NCBI GenBank assembly: GCA_005408345.1
Contig: SEMN01000320.1
Location: forward strand, 74,501 to 138,500
Direction: 5' to 3'
Source: Macquaria australasica
Lineage: Eukaryota; Chordata; Actinopteri; Centrarchiformes; Percichthyidae
DNA length: 64,000 bases
The position numbers and the translations under genes are program-made. Shown here piece after piece: positions 12,480 through 23,563 of this stretch. The notes under the pieces are model-generated. The model ran no database searches, had not been told where the DNA came from, and was given only the letters and a program-made list of their open reading frames with translations. Positions within the stretch are counted from its first letter, which is position 1. Each line of letters opens with the position of its first letter.

Positions 12480-12970
12480 TAAGTTGATATGTTGAACTTG
12501 TTTGCAAACAGTTGATTATTTACACATCCAGCAGCTACGGAGCAGCATTATCATTTACTTGGAGTCATGTTTCTGTCCATGAATGTAAGTCCAATATTCA
12601 CTCTCATTCAGCTCTGTTTTTGTTCTCCACCAAAAGCTGGTCTCTTTAGCTGCTGAATGCTCCACTATGTTCACCAGCTAGTCACTAACTGTGTCTGCCT
12701 GCTGTTTGGTGCTGAGCAGGTAGTGTACAGTGGGTTTTTAGAGCTTTTTCACTGAAAACAGCTGCCTGCTGCGGCTGAAATGACACTATAAGAGCAGAGA
12801 CAGTGAACCACACAGTAAACTTGTGGGCCTTACAGCTAAACAATTTGCTGAAACACACTATAAAGCTCCGTAAAGTTGAGGGAAGCTGCAGATTCAGGTG
12901 ATAATTCTCTGTAGGTTCATCACTATGAGTGACCCTTTTCACACTTTCATTTAGTACACTGTTATTATAA
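12480..12970 (+). repeat. Teleost dispersed repeat R3, copy 1
   Basis: Matches 34150-34560 in the same orientation. Shared blocks are AATGTAAGTC.AATATTCAC, AGCTCTGTTTTTGTTCTCCACC, 'GCTCCACTATGTTCAC', 'TTTGGTGCTGAGCAGGTAG', 'GCCTGCTGC' and a 3' 'GTCACT' region. It lies directly beside the inverted repeat ending at 12400, so the two may be parts of one larger element. Confidence 0.7.
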
Positions 12971-13004
12971 AAATATTGTTTATTCCGTGATCTCTCCGGC
13001 CATC

Positions 13005-13325
13005 TGGTGAGATGGCATTCAGTCACTGTGCACCTAAAGAATGGAACAGTTTGCCTATTGATCTTAGATTTGTGCACTTAGACACTGTGCTCTTTAAAAA
13101 CCAAACTAAAGACTTTCCTTTTTACCAGAGCATTCTCTTAAAAAAACATACCATATCTGTACAGTTTGCTTGTTTCTATGTGTGTACGTATATGTATTTG
13201 TATGTGTATGTATGGATGTCTCTGTTCATTTGCACATTTTTGCTCTTTTATTCTGTTTATGTAAAGCACTCTGAACTGCTTTTGTATAATATGGTGCTAT
13301 ACAAATAAATTTGAATTTGAATTTA
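13005..13325 (+). mobile_element. LINE (L2-like) 3' end fragment
   Basis: The plus strand encodes KEWNSLPIDLR...FKNQTKDFPFYQ, the usual C-terminal end of L2/CR1-type reverse transcriptase ORFs (x-W-N-x-LP...FK..LK). An AT-rich tail follows, ending in ATACAAATAAATTTGAATTTGAATTT. The fragment is 5'-truncated, as LINE insertions commonly are. Confidence 0.65.
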
Positions 13326-14821
13326 TAGCCACTTTAAGAAAATGATCTACATACATCTTATGCCACTGATGTGTAGCATTGAACATACACAATGACTGGT
13401 ACTTAGTTTATGTGTTTCTCATTTGGGGATTCAATAGTACTGAAGAGCAAGTGGCCATAAAGAAAATAAATGGAGGAGAAATGGTAGACATAAATTTAAA
13501 AAAAAAGCACCCACACATGTGGGCACACACAAAATGGCTCGTTAATATTAATGTATTGATTTGGGAAAGCAGATCCAGTTTTGTCATGTGCATAAAATGT
13601 GGACTTCTCTTGAAAAGTAATGAACTACAGTTTTTCAAATCGCATTCAGCATTTCCTTTCAGACTTCTGCTTCGTGCGTACGCTGACAAAATGAAAGCCA
13701 TAACTCGTGTATCGCATTAGGAGTTAATATTTGTTCTCACTTGACATCTGCACCTTGGATTTATATTACACAGGAGGTGTGATTGTGTTTGTTTGCTGGC
13801 ACACATAGAGGTTTTTTTTCTAAACCGCACTGTATGGTAAATAAACAGGAAGTGATGTACATCTAGTTCCCGGTATAGGCTGCGTAACAGCAGGGAACTT
13901 TCCTTTACCTATAAACTTTTCACATATTCCACTTGAAACATTGTCGCAATCACTTTCACACTCGTCATTTTCTACTTTTCACACCAACATGATCTCAGTG
14001 TTCACCGTATCCATGTTTAATATGGATTGCAATAAAATACATTCAACAATGTGTAGTTTGTCCATAGGACTTACATATTTTTCAAAAACAAAACATTTTA
14101 AACAAGTCCACAAGATATTTTAGTAATTCTGGTCGTGTTTTGATTACAGAAGGATACTTTTTATGGGACCTTGTTTCTGTAAAAGTTATTTTAAGTGCAG
14201 AGTGTTACTCATCATTTGCCAGAAGAGATTAAATGACTCCACTTAACTACAGCAGATCTAAATGAGGTCCCTGAGGAGCTTGTTTGGGGTTTTGGAGCCA
14301 AATTAAAACCACACATTTCAGCTTCAACTTAATCCCCCCAGACATTTATAAAATGAAAACAGAGCGATAGAGTCACATCTAATCCAGTGTAGGCTGATTA
14401 AAATTGCAGTGTATTGCACGTCAACACTAATGTAGTGATATCTACATAAAAATAAATGTCTATAAAAAAATAGCAACGCCATTATAAATATAAGCACATA
14501 AATAGTTCCATATCACCAAATAAATATATCACAGAGTAACATATATACATATTCATACAGAATGAGGTGAGTGTCTGGTCTTTTCCATATGTTGTTGGCA
14601 TTATCATAAATGCAACTTCTCTTCAGATTCCACCTTAAAATCCTGTTGAGCTTCATCGTCTTACACCTTCAGTCATAGCTTTGAAAATGGCACCAGCACC
14701 TGCCCATTTTCACCTACTTGGACTTTAGGAAAACACAAACTGGTGTTGTTCTTTAGTGACGACCCACAGGTCACAGGCAGATCTGCATCTTGCTGACAGT
14801 AGCAGCGCTACAGTGTCCACG
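13326..14821. other. Intergenic between the two TNF ligands; nothing recognised
   Basis: AT-rich, with no coding exon, known repeat or RNA gene that I can support. The 3' UTR of the minus-strand ligand must occupy its right-hand part. No clear poly(A) signal is visible in that orientation. Confidence 0.5.
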
Positions 14822-15943
14822 TTAGTCCACGAGGAACATCCCGAATCCTGAGCCGATCAGCTCCAGCTTCCAGTTCGGCAGTCCCGCCTCTGGCACAGTC
14901 ATCTGAGTGAGCAGCCTCTGCCCGTCTATCCGGCTCACTGTCCAGCACTTTCTGCTCACAGGCGTTGTATCCGCCACCTCTGGAAGATTCACCTCGCAGG
15001 TGAGCTTATCGCCCACGCGCACGCTGAGGAGGCCTGCGTGGCAGTTGTAGGTACAGGTGAAGTTGAGATCAATGTATATGAAGTAGGTCCCCACCCGTTC
15101 GGGCTTCACTGAATTCTGCTCTGAGTCAAACAAGAAGTTGCTTCCTACAGACTGCCCAGCAGCATAGTGGACCGGAGCCCACTGCATGGTGGAGTTCTTC
15201 AACTCGCCTACAGGAGGAGACAAACACATCTAATTTAGATGGTGTTTACACACTGCAATAACAGACTTCTTGGTGTTGTGTTGCCTTAAGTCTGTAGTGA
15301 TTTGGCACAGCTAAAAACCATATGGAATCTTTTAAATGTCATTATAGTGGTGCAACTGAAGGATCTGTATGTCTTTAAAGTTAGGAAATTACACTTTGTC
15401 CATGGAGAAGAAAAAAGACATTATGGCCCTTAAGGAAGACACCATTATCATCTAACTAGTCGAATTTCTTTTGCATAATTTTGTGAATCTGACCCTAAAC
15501 ATTTATGTTACGTGGCTGCTTTTAGCAAATAAAAGTAGACTTACTTGAGCTGGCATCCAGGTAGACAAAGTTCTGCATCTGTTGACAAAACAGAAAAGAT
15601 GAAGTGGGTTAAAATGTGCAGAGGACATGGGTGAAACTTAAAAAGTCAAAGAAAAAACAGCTAATTATTCAGCTTTTAATAATAGGAGTCACTTGTTTAC
15701 CTTGTAAACTGGGTAAGATGTGTCTCCTGTCTGCTTTGCCGTCTTAATCTCAAAGGACGGACGCGGGGACTGCAGTGTGGACCGCAGCTCCAACATAACC
15801 ATCACTCCGCCGGCAGCCACAGCTGACACCGCCACAAACAGAAAAATGATGGACATGACGAGAAAAATGTTCAGGCAGCTTCCACGCCGGCGCTCGCTCT
15901 TCTGGAGAGACTCAACGTCCATTTCTTGATTTTGGTGTCCCAT
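14822..15943 (-). CDS. TNF superfamily ligand, CD70/TNFSF9-like
   Basis: Type II membrane protein of 220 residues in three exons: 15701-15943, 15545-15578 and 14822-15207 (TAA at 14822). Splice sites are GT-AG and phases agree. A cytoplasmic segment of about 20 residues (MGHQNQEMDVESLQ, then basic SERRR) precedes a long TM helix (CLNIFLVMSIIFLFVAVSAV). A 34-nt exon makes the stalk (MQNFVYLDASS). The TNF-homology domain is short: TMQWAPVHYAAGQ, VGTYFIYIDLNFTC (family GxYxxY strand), KLTCEVNLP, and a final GFGMFLVD. Four cysteines in the domain could form two bonds. The three-exon structure, small size and position beside the LIGHT-like gene argue for a CD70 or 4-1BBL relative, but primary sequence does not decide. 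ATG 15943 is chosen because the longer open frame begins with GTG. The gene is convergent with tnfsf14, so the 3' ends are about 4.5 kb apart. Confidence 0.78.
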
Positions 15944-16144
15944 CAATCGGCAGTAGGGTGCGTGAGCTTCGGGGAGTGTGTCCACACCGTCCAGTTTTTA
16001 GGTTCAGCGAATAAAAGGCTTGGGGTGCAAATGCAAGCTTTGGAAGTTGTACAGCTCCAGGTGCTCGGTGGTTTACCTCCACAAAATAGTCCTGTTGGTA
16101 TCTCACAGCCCAGTGAATGCCGCGAGTGCAAGCACCATGATGGG

Positions 16145-16215
16145 TTTTTATAGTCTACTGTACTGAGCACTCAGTTTCAGATAGGGAGGAAAAACGCGGA
16201 AGTCATGGATTTCCC
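16145..16215 (-). promoter_or_regulatory. Candidate TATA box and kappaB-like site upstream of the CD70-like gene
   Basis: On the minus strand TATAAAAA lies at 16145-16152, about 200 bp upstream of the ATG at 15943. About 55 bp further upstream, GGGAAATCCA at 16206-16215 is one base from the NF-kappaB consensus. Spacing and gene type make them plausible; neither is tested. Confidence 0.4.
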
Positions 16216-16561
16216 TCTCGCCTCTTCACACACGCTCCCCTCCGTCGCTGCGTGTACCAGAGGTGACAAAACTAGACGCACAGACTTTCCGCAGCTCTCC
16301 TTGCTATTGCGCAAGTGCGCTGTAAAGGCAGCGAGTGGGGTGGAAAACGAAAGGGAGAGGGAGCGCTGCCTGTAACCTCACTACATTCCGACACAGTCAA
16401 ACAGACGCTCACCTTTCCCTCTCAGCTCTCAGTTTTGAACCTCGCAGGACTGGCAAATGTGGCACAATGGAGATAAAGATAGCCTGACAACGTGATGTGA
16501 ATTTGGACTTGATTGCCTTATTGGAGAAGTATTTTGGCAAGTTAATGTAGAAGTGAAACAT

Positions 16562-16600
16562 GTGTGTGTGTGTGTGTGTGTGCGTGCGTGTGCGTGTGTA
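16562..16600. repeat. (TG)n microsatellite
   Basis: GT run with TGCG interruptions upstream of the CD70-like gene. Confidence 0.9.
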
Positions 16601-16799
16601 TGTGAGTGTGATATGATGGGATAGGGTGGGACATTTGCCAAGGCCAATGAAACCTATCAATTCATCATCACCCTAAAAAAAAGCTCACAATACCTGGAGG
16701 ACGGTTTTACCTGGCGCAATTCTGGGATAACCACGTGCCAGCTGACTGTCAAATCAGAATGTGACACTGCGGTTGTGCAAAAACGTACTGGAATGCCCC

Positions 16800-16801
<2 letters not shown>

Positions 16802-16850
<49 letters not shown>
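16802..16850. repeat. (GT)n(GA)n compound microsatellite
   Basis: GT repeats pass directly into GA repeats. Confidence 0.95.
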
Positions 16851-16889
16851 AATACACTTGTACTTATCGTCTACTTACTGCCACCATCT

Positions 16890-17165
16890 CCTTTCTTTTT
16901 TTTTTTTTGGTTTGTTTTGTTTTGTTTGTTGTTTATTGTTTTTATGTAATCAATGTAACTTGATTACATGTATTACTTATATATATTATTTTATTTCATT
17001 GATCTATTTCATTCCATCCGTTTTATTCTATTAACTAATATTGTTATTCACATTATTTTTGTTAATTTCATTTCTTAAATTTTTTCTTTCATAATTGTAA
17101 TTGTGGTTTGGCAACACACGTCAAATGTCATGCCAATAAAACCTATTGAATTGAACTGAAATTGA
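16890..17165 (+). mobile_element. Probable LINE 3' terminal fragment
   Basis: AT/T-rich stretch ending with TTTGGCAACACACGTCAAATG, 'TCATGCCAATAAAACC' and a short TTGAATTGAACTGAAATTGA tail. The form is typical of fish L1/Tx1-type LINE 3' ends. No coding remains. Confidence 0.5.
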
Positions 17166-17639
17166 GAGAAAGAGAGCGACAGGTATCCCAAGAAATTAAA
17201 AAAAAATTCCTAGCATTGCTCAGCCAGTCAGACTGCAGTCTTATCATGACTTATCATGATACAGTATCAAGCCTCGAGGAAGATAGATGCACTTGCATGC
17301 CCACAATAGAACAAAAAATCCATTTTTATGCCATGGACCAGAGCATGGAAAATAACTTTGATGTTGCATAAAGTCACACTAACATAGTGGACGCTATTTT
17401 ACACCAGTCATTTTGATTCATGTGTAATTTCTCCAGTGTTGTTTTGGGAAACAGATTCTGTTTCTATTTTTACAATTCGCTTGAATGCTCATCATGAACA
17501 CAAAAAGCAGTAGTTGCAGTTATAGGACTGAGCGCATGACACGTACAGGTTTTAAGTAGTGACATACAGAATATGAATATCTCCCTGCAATTTTTGTACA
17601 GTCCTGAAAGTTGCACTGGGACATTTAACAGTCAATTAT

Positions 17640-18075
17640 ATGTCTAAAAGTATTTGCACATGCTTGTCAACATACTTTTGTTGTGGTGATGTTTTTCATG
17701 GTTTGGCTAGGTCCATTAGTCAAGCGAATTCTTAAGCCTCCAGGTTTGTGGCAAAAGTCTAGATAAAGCCTTTTGAACCTGATACTGGCCATGTCCACAA
17801 AGTGAGGTCCATGAAGAAATTGTTTTGTCAGTTTGGTGTGGATGAACTTGACTGGCCTTCGCAGAGCCTTGATCTGAACCCCATCCAACACTCTATCACC
17901 CAACATCAGTGTTGGACCTCACCAATAATCTTGCGGCTGAATGGGAGCAAATCCCTGCAGCCAGGTTCCAAAATCCTGTGGAAAGCTTTCACAGCAGAGT
18001 GGAGGCTGTTTAAGCAACAGATTGATGCCCTCAAGTGTCACACCTTACATTTTCGCATGGGAAAAGTGACACAGA
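17640..18075 (+). mobile_element. Decayed Tc1/mariner-like transposase fragment
   Basis: The plus strand reads LDWPSQSLDLNPIQHS, the degenerate DWPSQSPDLNPIEH motif of Tc1-family transposases that carries a catalytic acidic residue. Downstream, in shifted frames, is sequence equivalent to the usual C-terminal AAEWEQIPAARFQNPVES...RVEA. Upstream remains include the GTCCATGAAG...TTTGGTGTGGATGAA segment. Several frameshifts and the missing 5' half show it is dead. No terminal repeats are recognised. Confidence 0.75.
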
Positions 18076-18312
18076 ATGATCAATGACAATACTGGCAATG
18101 ACAAAAACCTTCCAACTGATAGCATGCTCAAAAGTCTCCCAACCCGGGTCAAGATGATCAAGAAAGACAACGTGTCCCTCTCCACTCTAAAGAGTTTATT
18201 GCCCTCTATGTTTCTGTCTATAAAGATTCATTTAACACAGAAAAAAACATCTCTTGAGGTAATATGGAAATCATAATGAAGTTGCTTTAATGATTCTCAT
18301 CACAATCTGGTG

Positions 18313-18935
18313 TAATGTAACTCTTTTTAGCCACACTAGCGGCGTAGCTCTGAGGATGACAATGTTGTGTCTGTCCGTTGGTCCACCACTTTGGTTCAGG
18401 CTGAAATATCTCAACAACTATCTGATGGATTTCCATAAAATTTGACACTGACATTGTAGGTCCCAAGAGGATGACGTCTCATGAGTTTGGTGATTCCCTG
18501 ACTTTTCCTGCAGCGCCAACAGCAGGTCAAAGTTTTCACTTATCCAGTGAAATATCTCAACATAGATTGGCACAAAATTTTGTACATTCATTGTTCCCAG
18601 ACGATGAATTTTAATGACTTTGTTTTTTCCCTGAATTTTTCTCTAGCACCATCATCAGGTCAAAATTTTTATTCTCAAATACTTTGTTTTATGACCAAAT
18701 ACCTGTAAAACTAATGACATGCCCATCAGCCTCAGCTGTACTTTGTGTTTGGTGCTAATTAGCAAATGTTAGCATGCTGAACTAAGGTGAACATGGTAAA
18801 CATAACACCTACTAAACATCAGCATGTTTGTCATCGTGAGCATGTTAAGATGCTGACATTAGCATTTAGCTCAAAGCACAGAGCCTCACAGAGCAGCTAG
18901 CATGGCTATAGACTCTTTGTCTTGCTAATTAGTGT
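18313..18935 (-). repeat. Teleost dispersed repeat R4, copy 1 (inverted, longest)
   Basis: Contains 'GGTCCACCACTTTGG', 'GAAATATCTCAACAACTAT', 'GATGGATTTCCATAAAATTT', 'GGTGATTCCCTGACTTTTCC' and a 'GTTAGCATGCTGAACT...GAGCATGTT' region. Copies in the opposite orientation lie at 29870-30160 and 51275-51600. Confidence 0.7.
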
Positions 18936-20800
18936 TTGGGTCAGTGCAGGCAGCTTGCAGTGAGTGAGATTGCTGATAAGATTTAAACTGTAAATACAAA
19001 GGTGAATCAATGCATCTTGAGTCTACAGGTTTGTTCCAGGTGAGCAGAGCTGATACTGTACTTTTGGGCTTTAGTTATTTTTATTGTAAGATACGGTAAG
19101 TCATGAATTGATCACCAGTGTTACAGTGCAACTGGTGTAATTTCTGGTGAGGGCACACTGGGACTTATGGTAATCACACTCAAATGCTAGCATGGCTATG
19201 ATCAGATTGCAAAGAGAGAAATATCAAGGGAATGTTTGTGGTTGTTCCTGAAAGGGAAGTGCATGGTTATATAAAGACACAATGCGGGAAGTGACCTTTG
19301 TAAGGTTCAGAGATATGTTTAGGCTGTCAGTTAACCAAACTGCTGAGAAAGCTAAACGTGTAAAAAGACACTAACATCATCAGCATATATACCAAAACAG
19401 TTGTCCGTTAAACATGTCTATCACTTTTCTAGGGAGAACAACAAAACAGTTCTTGATTAAAATGTCCATATACAATAGCTTATCTATGGAAAATCACAAA
19501 ACAGTAAAATGGCAATAACTATATTAATAACTGTCCCCACCCCTGTACCCCTAAATGTTATTGTGATTTTGTTTAATTCCTTTGGAAGTAATTATTGTAT
19601 CATGTATGTATCTATCAACTAAAGAATAAATGTAGTGTTACTCAGACAGTATTGAGGAATGTGCATCATTTAATGTGCTGAAAAACAAAACATGTAAGAA
19701 TAACATTAAAAGTAAAGCTTCAATCCTGAAAAAAAACATTTGCCTGTAATGGATCAGACTTAGCAGGACATGAACATGTGTCATTTTTGCCCCATGCAGA
19801 ATAATGTATAAACAAAAGGAATTCGTTAAACATTAAATGATGAAACTCACTGACTTTGATGTCAAAGAAACACCTACAACAAATGTATGACTATAGTAGT
19901 TTACATATACAGTATTTGTTCTTGTGTAATATATTTCATGCGTATATTCTTTTTGTCTTGCTATATTGTAATGCTTGTTTGGCTGCTAGTAAACTACAAC
20001 AAGAAATGCTGAAAAGTTTATTGAAATTACCATTTATATTTATCCTGGCAAGTGATGTCGAGATGGAAAGTAACTGAGGACATTTACTACTTAATGTTTC
20101 TGATATTGCACAGTATTAGAAGTATAATATTTATACTTTTACTCCATTACATTTCAGAGGTTAATGGTGTTCCATTTAATTCACTTCATTCATCTGAATT
20201 TTCATTTCATTTCTTTGTGATAAGTCCATAGCATTTTGATCAACCCAACTCCAATGTCCATTTCCACTGTCCCTACTACAGTATGGCTACTGTTGAGGGT
20301 GTGTCTCTTTATGTTCATGTTTTCCCCTCCTGTGCTGAGGTTTTTTGGGGGGGGGAGTTTTTTCCCCCCCATCTTCTTAGAGAGCCTTTGCTGGGTCAGG
20401 AACCTTTGCTGTTGCAGGTCTGTAAATCCCACTGAGACATTGTTTGTGATATTCGCAATATACAGGTGCATTTGACTTCTTTCACCGCATTTAGTGTTCC
20501 CATGTAACATAATCTGACCTTATGCCGTGCAAACTGTAAAAAGAGAAGAAATCATGATTCAAATATGATGAGGAATGACAACTGAGAAAAAGCTTTAATG
20601 GGAAAAAATGCGGGGACTCTTTCTGTGGGGGAGTGATAGACAGAGATGGGGAAGTCAGTATGAAACAGAGAAAATGTAGTATTACAATTATGACATCCAC
20701 TTTGTAGAAGGTCATATGCTCCTGCAGGGCAAAAACCCATGTCTTCTGTTCCCTAATGAAACTAACCACATTTGTGCAAACATAAGCACACCACCAGGAA
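18936..20800. other. Intergenic; no gene seen (R2 fragment at about 20060-20165)
   Basis: AT-rich, with one R2 fragment and a G8/C8 homopolymer patch at 20347-20370. No coding exon recognised. Confidence 0.5.
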
Positions 20801-20810
20801 CAGCTACACC

Positions 20811-20837
20811 CACACACAAACACACACACACACATAG

Positions 20838-20870
<33 letters not shown>

Positions 20871-20896
20871 AACACACAAACACACACACACACACA
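20811..20896. repeat. (CA)n microsatellite
   Basis: CA run with ATAGA and CAAAC interruptions. Confidence 0.95.
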
Positions 20897-21315
20897 AATT
20901 CCTCAAAAGTTTCCATATTTGTTAAATAAGCTTAATCCTGCCCGAAACCTATGCAGCAACCCCTCTGGACATGTTCTCACTTTATGTTGCTAAATCATAA
21001 CTGCTGGAGTGTGTGTAATAATTGGGTTGTCTGTATGGATAACTTACACATCTATTAGACTGCTGATGTAGTTTATCAAGCTGCTGGTGAAAGACAAGAG
21101 TTCTCCAAGGCCTCTGCTTTCCACCTTTCATCAGAGGAAGTGACGTACAGCATTACTCACCGAGTGCTGTAATGTGTCATGTGGAGGAATGTAATCGTGC
21201 CATAAATGGCAGGCTGCTAGATTTTCTTTACTGAAAATGATGAAATACCAGAGAGAAGTTGAAGTTGACGTCGTTTTTTTTAAAGGATCACTTATGGCAA
21301 TCAATTACTGCATTT

Positions 21316-21364
21316 GCACACACACACACACACACAGACACACACACAAACACACACACACACA
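21316..21364. repeat. (CA)n microsatellite
   Basis: CA run with two single-unit interruptions. Confidence 0.95.
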
Positions 21365-21714
21365 GTTTTCATATCCATAGTTGGATTTTCTGTGGTCAGG
21401 GTTACGTACTTGCCTTTTTGACTGAAGAAAAAAACACCATCGTGATGTGCTGGGCTTTCTCACAGGGAAATCACTGTCTCTGTTTTCACTTCACGCTTAG
21501 AAAAGTACAAGTACTCTCTCTCTCTCGCTCTCTCTCTCTCATGCTCTCTGTTTTCCTTTTCGTACAGAAACGGAACAAAGATTGCTGACCATCAGCCAAT
21601 GAGACATACGAAACCTCCCCTGGCAGTGCTTTTGCTGCCCCCTACAGCAGAGAACCCATCTGTCCTAAATGCTCTGCTGCTACTGCAATGCCACTGTTTT
21701 CTTCCTGCCTGAGG

Positions 21715-21953
21715 AAATCAGGTCAGCAGAATCAGTGACCTCTTTTAAATCTTTTCTTAAAACGTACTTTTATTGGTGAGCTTTTCCTGATTTTTCTTGA
21801 TTTTTACTGGCTGCCCTTTTGCTGGTTTTATTTGTTTTATTTGCTATTTGCTCTCTATCGAAAAATTGTTTTTATGTTCTGCTTGTTGTGAAGTTGTTGC
21901 CTTGTGTGAAGCCCTTTGTAATGTGGGTTAAGAAAAGTGCTCTATAAATAAAG

Positions 21954-21981
<28 letters not shown>
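21715..21981 (+). mobile_element. LINE (L2-like) 3' end with (ATT)n tail
   Basis: Degenerate coding remains (a TSFKSFLKTY-like C-terminus) are followed by a 3' UTR ending AAGCCCTTTGTAATG...AAAAGTGCTCTATAAATAAAG and an (ATT)n tail. This is the standard 3' structure of fish L2-type LINEs. Confidence 0.7.
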
Positions 21982-21986
<5 letters not shown>

Positions 21987-22499
21987 CTGTGCACACAGAC
22001 TTCCCCACTCTAATTATAGAGTTAAATGACAAAACATTTCCATACTCTTGGCTTACTATTACTTAAATAAAGGAACTTGTCATATGACATGACATTTTTA
22101 TTATTGTGAGGATACTATTGTGTCACATTTCCCACGTTGTTGATGAAAACATGAACAATATTATCTTGATCCGTTACTCCCAATCAACCACTCCCCGACT
22201 TCACTGCCGAAGAAAAGAAAAGAAAAGAAAGAAAGAAAAGAAGCTGGGTTATCTGACAGGGTTATATTACAGTCAGTTTGTGTATGGTATATAGATTCCT
22301 AAAAACTGCTTCCTACCAAAATCTAATAATACTTACTCTGACTTACTTGTGTATGTACATATTAGTTCATGTCCCTCAAGTAAAGTGGTGGGACAAACTT
22401 GACAGTTTGATGCTCTTCCTTGTTTTGAGGTGGACACAAAAAAAGTAATGGCAACGTAATCATGAAGTAATGATACAACAAAAACAGTCCAAAGTAAAT

Positions 22500-22940
22500 C
22501 TATTTGCCCTCAGGGTATTTTTATTATAAAGGGATTATAATTTGTAATTAATGGCTTTATTATTTCTTGGCTGGGCGCTGTCACGGTTATGTTGCCGGCA
22601 ACCAGTGGAGACTCCAGGAAGTCACTGCGCCCAGTCAAGAAATAGTCCAGCACACAGCTTAGCCCAGGGTAAGAACCACAGCCGGTCGTTTGTTACACTT
22701 CAGTTTTTGTACAATAAAAAAACAAACAAAAAAGAAGAAAAAAGAAATAATGTGCCAGCTAGTGAGTTTTAGGTGTGCTGGTAGGCAGATTTTGTTACAT
22801 GTGGACGGAGCCATGCTAGCTGTTTCCCCCTGTTTCCAGTCTTTATGCTAAGCTAAGCTAACTGGCTACTGGCTGTAGCTTCACCTAACTCTCAGCAAAA
22901 GAGTGAATAAGTGTATTTCCCAAAATGTTGAACAATTCCT
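22500..22940. repeat. Teleost short repeat(s), two adjoining segments
   Basis: Segment 22545-22640 carries 'TTAATGGCTTTATT', 'TTCTTGGCTGGGCGC' and 'GGAGACTCCAGGAAGTCACTG'. Segment 22800-22940 carries 'GGACGGAGCCATGCTAGCTG', 'TTTCCAGTCTTTATGCTAAG' and 'AACTGGCTACTGGCTGTAGC'. Both are familiar fish interspersed repeats. A GTAATTAATGGCTTTATT piece also occurs at 3699-3716. Confidence 0.6.
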
Positions 22941-23563
22941 TTAATGGTTAATAAATATTTTACCAAAACTTTATAGATCAGTTATAAGTGATTAATAAGA
23001 ACAACTTTTGAGTTGCCACATTGTGAGAAATCCCTTTGACTAATTGGATTTATGACATTTGGTTAGAGGTGAAGATCAATATAGCCTACTACACTGTAAT
23101 AAAAATCCATCTAGTTTAACTTAAAAACGTAAGTTCAATTGCTGCCTTAAAGTTTCAAGTAAAATCTAATTGGATTTACTAATTGTTTTAACTGATTATT
23201 TTGAGTCTAGTTTTGCTTTCGACTGCTCACTGTAAGTTGACATGACTCTATATTACTTGTGTGAGTTAAAGGAAGTCCTGACATTACTTTTCGAGTTCAG
23301 ATTATCTAAAAGTATGTATTGTTAATTGTTACTGGTTATAATAAGTCCCGTTCATTGTGATCTGGCTGTCAAAACGTGTTCGTCTGCCACTTGGTTTAGT
23401 ACGCCGTCAGGCTTTTTTTTTTTGCACCACTGAGCAACTTTCATAGAAATGAACGTGGCCCCGCCTCTGACACTGTGTCCAGTTCTGGTCCCATGTCTGG
23501 TCCCTGTTTGGTCGTCGTTCTTCTTCTTCTTCTTCTTCTTCTTCTTTTTTCTATTTTATGGTG

